Assembly: GCA_910588625.1 (NCBI GenBank)
Contig: CAJUQN010000108.1
Location: 1 to 8,427 of the forward strand
Direction of reading: 5' to 3'
Source: an uncultured Oscillospiraceae bacterium
Lineage (GTDB): Bacteria > Bacillota > Clostridia > Oscillospirales > Oscillospiraceae
DNA: 8,427 nt
Shown here one piece after another: positions 6,448 to 8,427 of the stretch; position 1 is the stretch's first letter; the number at the start of each line of letters is the position of its first letter. Below the pieces are notes generated by a model. The model saw nothing but the letters and a program-made list of their open reading frames with translations. It was not told where the DNA came from and made no database searches. The position numbers and the translations under genes are program-made.

Positions 6448-7181
6448 TTCCAATTTATCTCTGCGACGACGAGGAGAGCGTCCGCCACCAGCTTCAGACC
6501 GCCCTGGAGTGGAAGATCTTTGTGGAAAATTACGACATGAAGGTGGTTTGCGCCGCGTCCTCCGCCGGGGAGCTGCTGGACGCGGTGGAGAGCAGCCGCC
6601 GGGGCGTCTACTTCCTGGATGTGGATTTGAGGGACGGGGAATGGGACGGCTTCACCCTGGGCCGGGAGCTGCGGCGGCGGGACCCCCATGGCACCCTTGT
6701 GTACATCACCAGCTACGGCGACCTGGCCTGGAAAACCTTCCAGTACCATTTGGAAGCCTTTGATTACATCGTGAAGAACGCCGAGCAGACCGGGCCGTCC
6801 GCCGCCCAGTGCCTGGAGGCCGTCCATACCCGGCTTTTAGACGAGCGTCACGACCCGGCGGAGGTGTTCTCCCTGCGGACCGGGGACGAGACCCGCCACG
6901 TCCCCCTGGCGGATATCCTGTTTTTTGAGACCGCCCCCAAAGCCCACCACGTATATCTCCACACGGCGGACAGCCGCCTGGACTTCGTGGGCAGCCTGAA
7001 CGAGCTGGAGCGGGAGCTGGGCGGGCGGTTTGCCCGGGTCCACCGGGGCTATCTGGCGGCCTGGGACAAAATTGAGACGGTGGCCTGGAGGGAAAACCGG
7101 GTCCGGGTGGGCGGACGGGAATGCCTGCTGTCCCGGGCCGGGAAGGCGGAGCTGAAAAAGAAACTGGGGGGAAGCCCGTGA
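6444..7181 (+). CDS. LytTR-family response regulator (AgrA/LytR type)
   Basis: The protein has 245 residues. The start is the GTG at 6444, overlapping the kinase stop; GGAGG lies 7 nt upstream and the receiver domain begins at once with IPIYLCDDEES. Receiver residues are the acidic pair Asp8-Asp9, the phosphoacceptor Asp59 in YFLDVDLRDGEWDG, Thr89 (YITS) and Lys111 (YIVKN). The LytTR DNA-binding domain runs from about 143 to 240, with the recognisable LADILFFETAPKAHHVYLHT and the FARVHRGYLA block (196-205). Members bind pairs of 9-bp direct repeats and activate promoters with poor -35 boxes. A fitting repeat pair lies 20 bp past the stop codon (7202-7230), so the next gene is the most likely target. 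No defect was seen. Confidence 0.93.
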   Translation: MIPIYLCDDEESVRHQLQTALEWKIFVENYDMKVVCAASSAGELLDAVESSRRGVYFLDVDLRDGEWDGFTLGRELRRRDPHGTLVYITSYGDLAWKTFQYHLEAFDYIVKNAEQTGPSAAQCLEAVHTRLLDERHDPAEVFSLRTGDETRHVPLADILFFETAPKAHHVYLHTADSRLDFVGSLNELERELGGRFARVHRGYLAAWDKIETVAWRENRVRVGGRECLLSRAGKAELKKKLGGSP

Positions 7182-7200
7182 GGCCTCTCCCCGGTTTTTT
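7164..7200 (+). terminator. Rho-independent terminator overlapping the regulator stop codon
   Basis: CTGGGGGGAAGCC (7164-7176) pairs with GGCCTCTCCCCGG (7182-7194) with one mismatch and two G-U pairs, around the loop CGTGA. Six T follow (7195-7200). The stop codon TGA (7179-7181) lies in the loop region, so the last codons of the regulator form the left arm. This separates the operon from the small gene downstream. Confidence 0.85.
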
Positions 7201-7233
7201 GCCGTTCAGGAAAAATTTTGTCCGTTCAGGAAA
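7201..7233 (+). promoter_or_regulatory. LytTR-type direct repeat pair (regulator binding site)
   Basis: CCGTTCAGGAAA occurs twice, at 7202-7213 and 7222-7233, exactly 20 bp apart. The published LytTR half-site pattern is [TA][AC][CA]GTTN[AG][TG]. The second copy, TCCGTTCAG (7221-7229), fits at all nine positions and the first, GCCGTTCAG (7201-7209), at eight. Spacing is 11 bp between 9-mers, slightly under the usual 12-13. The pair lies just after the LytTR regulator gene and just before the promoter region of the 59-residue protein. Confidence 0.75.
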
Positions 7234-7234
7234 T

Positions 7235-7267
7235 CCGGCCCACAGCGGGCCGGGAGCGTAGTATGCT
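7235..7267 (+). promoter_or_regulatory. Weak promoter region with GC-rich inverted repeat, upstream of the small protein
   Basis: A TATGCT (7262-7267, 4/6) or the overlapping TAGTAT (7259-7264) could be the -10. At 17 bp from TATGCT the -35 position reads CCCACA, a poor match, as expected for a promoter that needs an activator. A perfect 7-bp inverted repeat, CCGGCCC/GGGCCGG (7235-7241 with 7247-7253), covers this -35 area. Confidence 0.4.
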
Positions 7268-7308
7268 TCCTTTCGCAGACAGGCGGGATAGGAAAGGAGG
7301 GAAACGCA

Positions 7309-7488
7309 ATGGCAAAGGAACGCTTTGTGGAGGTCTATAACCAGGGCATTGTGAATGTGGTGAGGATCGTCGTGGATACGGAGACTGGCGTAAACTATGT
7401 GCTGGGCTCTCACAATAAGGCAAGCGGCACGGGGATGACCGTGCTGGTGGACGCCGACGGCAAGCCCATCGTTACCCCCGTGAGCTGA
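7309..7488 (+). CDS. Small DUF6440-like protein, 59 residues
   Basis: The gene starts at an ATG with AAAGGAGG (7293-7300) 8 nt upstream, one of the best ribosome binding sites in the window, and ends at TGA. The product begins MAKERFVEVYNQG, continues with VRIVVDTETGVNYVLGS and ends VLVDADGKPIV plus five residues. The order 'R-F-E/V-V-Y, then VD-x-ETGV-x-Y, then hDxDGKP' matches my recollection of DUF6440, a small family of unknown function common in Firmicutes. The family match is by motif memory only. There is no signal peptide, membrane segment, Gly-Gly leader or Cys, so it is probably cytosolic and beta-rich and not an obvious secreted signal. It lies behind a LytTR repeat pair and after a terminator, so it is the likely direct target of the neighbouring regulator. 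Confidence 0.82.
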   Translation: MAKERFVEVYNQGIVNVVRIVVDTETGVNYVLGSHNKASGTGMTVLVDADGKPIVTPVS

Positions 7489-7574
7489 AAAAATTGCGAT
7501 ACACAGCGCCGCAATGAATTCATCCCGCCTGTCCGCGCCAAAATGAATTTCAACGCTGCAGGAGGCACATAATC

Positions 7575-8021
7575 ATGGCAAATGAAGTTAAAAAATTTGT
7601 CGAGGAGCTTGGATACCAGCCCCTGGAGGATCGCTGCATCATCATCAAATACGCCCCGGAAAACCTGAGCGAACAAATTGTGGCATTTTTTAATTCGGAA
7701 TTTTATGTTCTCCAGATGTGTGAACACGAAATCGTCCTGCTCCCCTTCAACACCACATGGGGCAACCTGCGCAAAGACATATCCTTGGTCCTTCCCTATG
7801 AGGATATCCAGTCGGTGGAGCTGGAAGACGTTACGCTTAACACCGTTATCACTATCCGCACCAGGTCGGACACCATCCGCCTGACCACCCAGCAGGCGGA
7901 GCTGAGCGACCTGCGGAGTTCCGGCATCTACGCCACCATATATGCCGGTTTCTTCAAAAACTGGCACAAGGAAAATCTGGACGATACGCTCAAGGCACTC
8001 AAGGCGCTGGGAAATCGCTGA
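7575..8021 (+). CDS. Hypothetical protein, 148 residues, possibly PH-like
   Basis: I do not recognise this family. The ATG has AGGAGG ending 9 nt upstream. There is no signal peptide or membrane segment. The pattern of short beta-like stretches (CIIIKYA, EFYVLQM, EIVLLPF, ISLVLPY, SVELEDV, TVITIRT, DTIRLTT) followed by a charged C-terminal helix (about 125-146) recalls bacterial PH-like domains, in particular LPYEDIQSVEL followed by paired strands; this is a guess from secondary-structure pattern. Parts of the gene, such as nt 7680-7715, are richer in A+T than the neighbours, which may indicate separate ancestry. It lies 86 nt after the DUF6440-like gene with no T-tract terminator between, so it could share that LytTR-controlled transcript. 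Confidence 0.75.
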   Translation: MANEVKKFVEELGYQPLEDRCIIIKYAPENLSEQIVAFFNSEFYVLQMCEHEIVLLPFNTTWGNLRKDISLVLPYEDIQSVELEDVTLNTVITIRTRSDTIRLTTQQAELSDLRSSGIYATIYAGFFKNWHKENLDDTLKALKALGNR

Positions 8022-8061
8022 CCCAGATTCCGACCCAGAATGGGAAAATAGCGGGTGGAAA

Positions 8062-8078
8062 CACTGCAGGGAGCAGTG
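8062..8078. repeat. Short inverted repeat after the 148-residue gene
   Basis: CACTGC (8062-8067) and GCAGTG (8073-8078) form a 6-bp perfect stem with an AGGGA loop. No T run follows, so it is at most a weak terminator. Apart from the promoter at 8185-8213, nothing else is recognised in the intergenic stretch 8022-8274. Confidence 0.35.
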
Positions 8079-8184
8079 CTGGAAAGCATCCTTTTCCGGA
8101 GCGAATATGCCCCAAAAGCGCAAATAAGCCGCCGCCAGTACCGGCCTCCGTGGAGCGGTCGGCGCCGCGGGTCTGCGCACGGGA

Positions 8185-8213
8185 TTGACAATCCGCAATT
8201 TTAGGTCCATAAT
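8185..8213 (+). promoter_or_regulatory. Near-consensus sigma-A promoter
   Basis: A perfect TTGACA (8185-8190) and CATAAT (8208-8213, 5/6) are separated by 17 bp, the best promoter in the window. Transcription would start near 8220, leaving a leader of about 55 nt with TAAAGGAGG before the ATG at 8275. Confidence 0.85.
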
Positions 8214-8274
8214 GGATGGAAATGATGCCCTTACACAGCATCAAACCGCTTTCATGATAAAGGAGGAACCCAAT

Positions 8275-8427
8275 ATGAAAAAACTGCTGTCCGCGATCCT
8301 GACACTGGCCCTCGTCCTCTGCCTGGGCACGCCTGCCCTGGCGGCGGAGCCGGAGGCAGCCCAGGAGCCCGACCCCTGGACCTATGAGTACCTGGCCGAC
8401 ACCTATGCCCTGGGGCTGATGGACGAC
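8275..8427 (+). CDS. Secreted protein with possible SLH-like start, 3'-truncated by the window edge
   Basis: Only the first 51 residues are visible. The ATG has AAAGGAGG 8 nt upstream. A clear signal peptide (MKK charge, hydrophobic 4-18) probably ends after ALA at residue 23. After a short acidic linker, PWTYEYLADTYALGLMDD (34-51) resembles the beginning of an S-layer-homology repeat, where an aromatic-rich helix leads to 'h-x-x-L-Y-x-x-G-L-h'. SLH domains bind pyruvylated wall polymers and often precede enzyme or adhesion domains. The strong promoter suggests an abundant product. The full function lies beyond the window, and the SLH reading is tentative. Confidence 0.75.
   Translation, partial: MKKLLSAILTLALVLCLGTPALAAEPEAAQEPDPWTYEYLADTYALGLMDD

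Noticed and set aside
1..8427. CRISPR array, tRNA or rRNA genes, insertion sequences, phage genes
   Set aside because: No spaced repeat array, no cloverleaf or rRNA signature, no transposase motif and no terminal inverted repeats with target duplications were seen.

Overview
The window reads as chromosomal DNA of a GC-rich, Gram-positive gut Clostridium, probably of the Oscillospiraceae (Flavonifractor / Oscillibacter / Lawsonibacter type). The grounds are high GC with strong AGGAGG-type ribosome binding sites, a BlaR1-like M56 peptidase ending its membrane part in GCTFTG, a secreted L-x-x-G heptad-repeat protein, a GHKL/LytTR two-component pair, and two TGTCGAA (Spo0A-type) boxes that suggest a spore former. 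The placement is inference; no marker gene is present.

Layout. (1) Nt 3-1565 (+): the 3' part of a BlaR1/MecR1-like membrane metallopeptidase with a large external domain. (2) A bidirectional terminator (1594-1623) separates it from a convergent MalY/PatB-type PLP C-S lyase (2803-1631, -), which has its own promoter at 2849-2877. (3) Directly upstream on the same strand lies a decayed cysteine hydrolase of the isochorismatase/nicotinamidase superfamily (3079-2887, -). It has an N-terminal frameshift, an internal deletion and a lost 3' end. (4) Nt 3422-4666 (+): a secreted protein built from two blocks of strict L-x-x-G heptads. It is preceded by a long leader with a promoter and a pair of 0A-like boxes, and followed by a strong terminator. 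(5) Nt 4733-5059: a gene-free stretch with several inverted repeats. (6) Nt 5122-7181 (+): a histidine kinase (HPK10/GHKL, seven likely membrane segments) and a LytTR response regulator, translationally coupled by a GTGA overlap and closed by a terminator that overlaps the regulator's stop codon. (7) Nt 7202-7230: two copies of a LytTR-type 9-mer upstream of a 59-residue DUF6440-like protein (7309-7488), followed by a 148-residue protein of unknown function (7575-8021). (8) A near-consensus sigma-A promoter (8185-8213) drives a secreted protein with a possible SLH-like start (8275 onward), cut by the window end.

The most coherent unit is kinase - regulator - terminator - LytTR repeats - small protein. 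It looks like a compact signalling circuit whose regulator switches on the gene next door. No AgrB/AgrD-like signal-peptide genes are visible, so the input is unknown. The second point of interest is the possible Spo0A control of the heptad-repeat protein.
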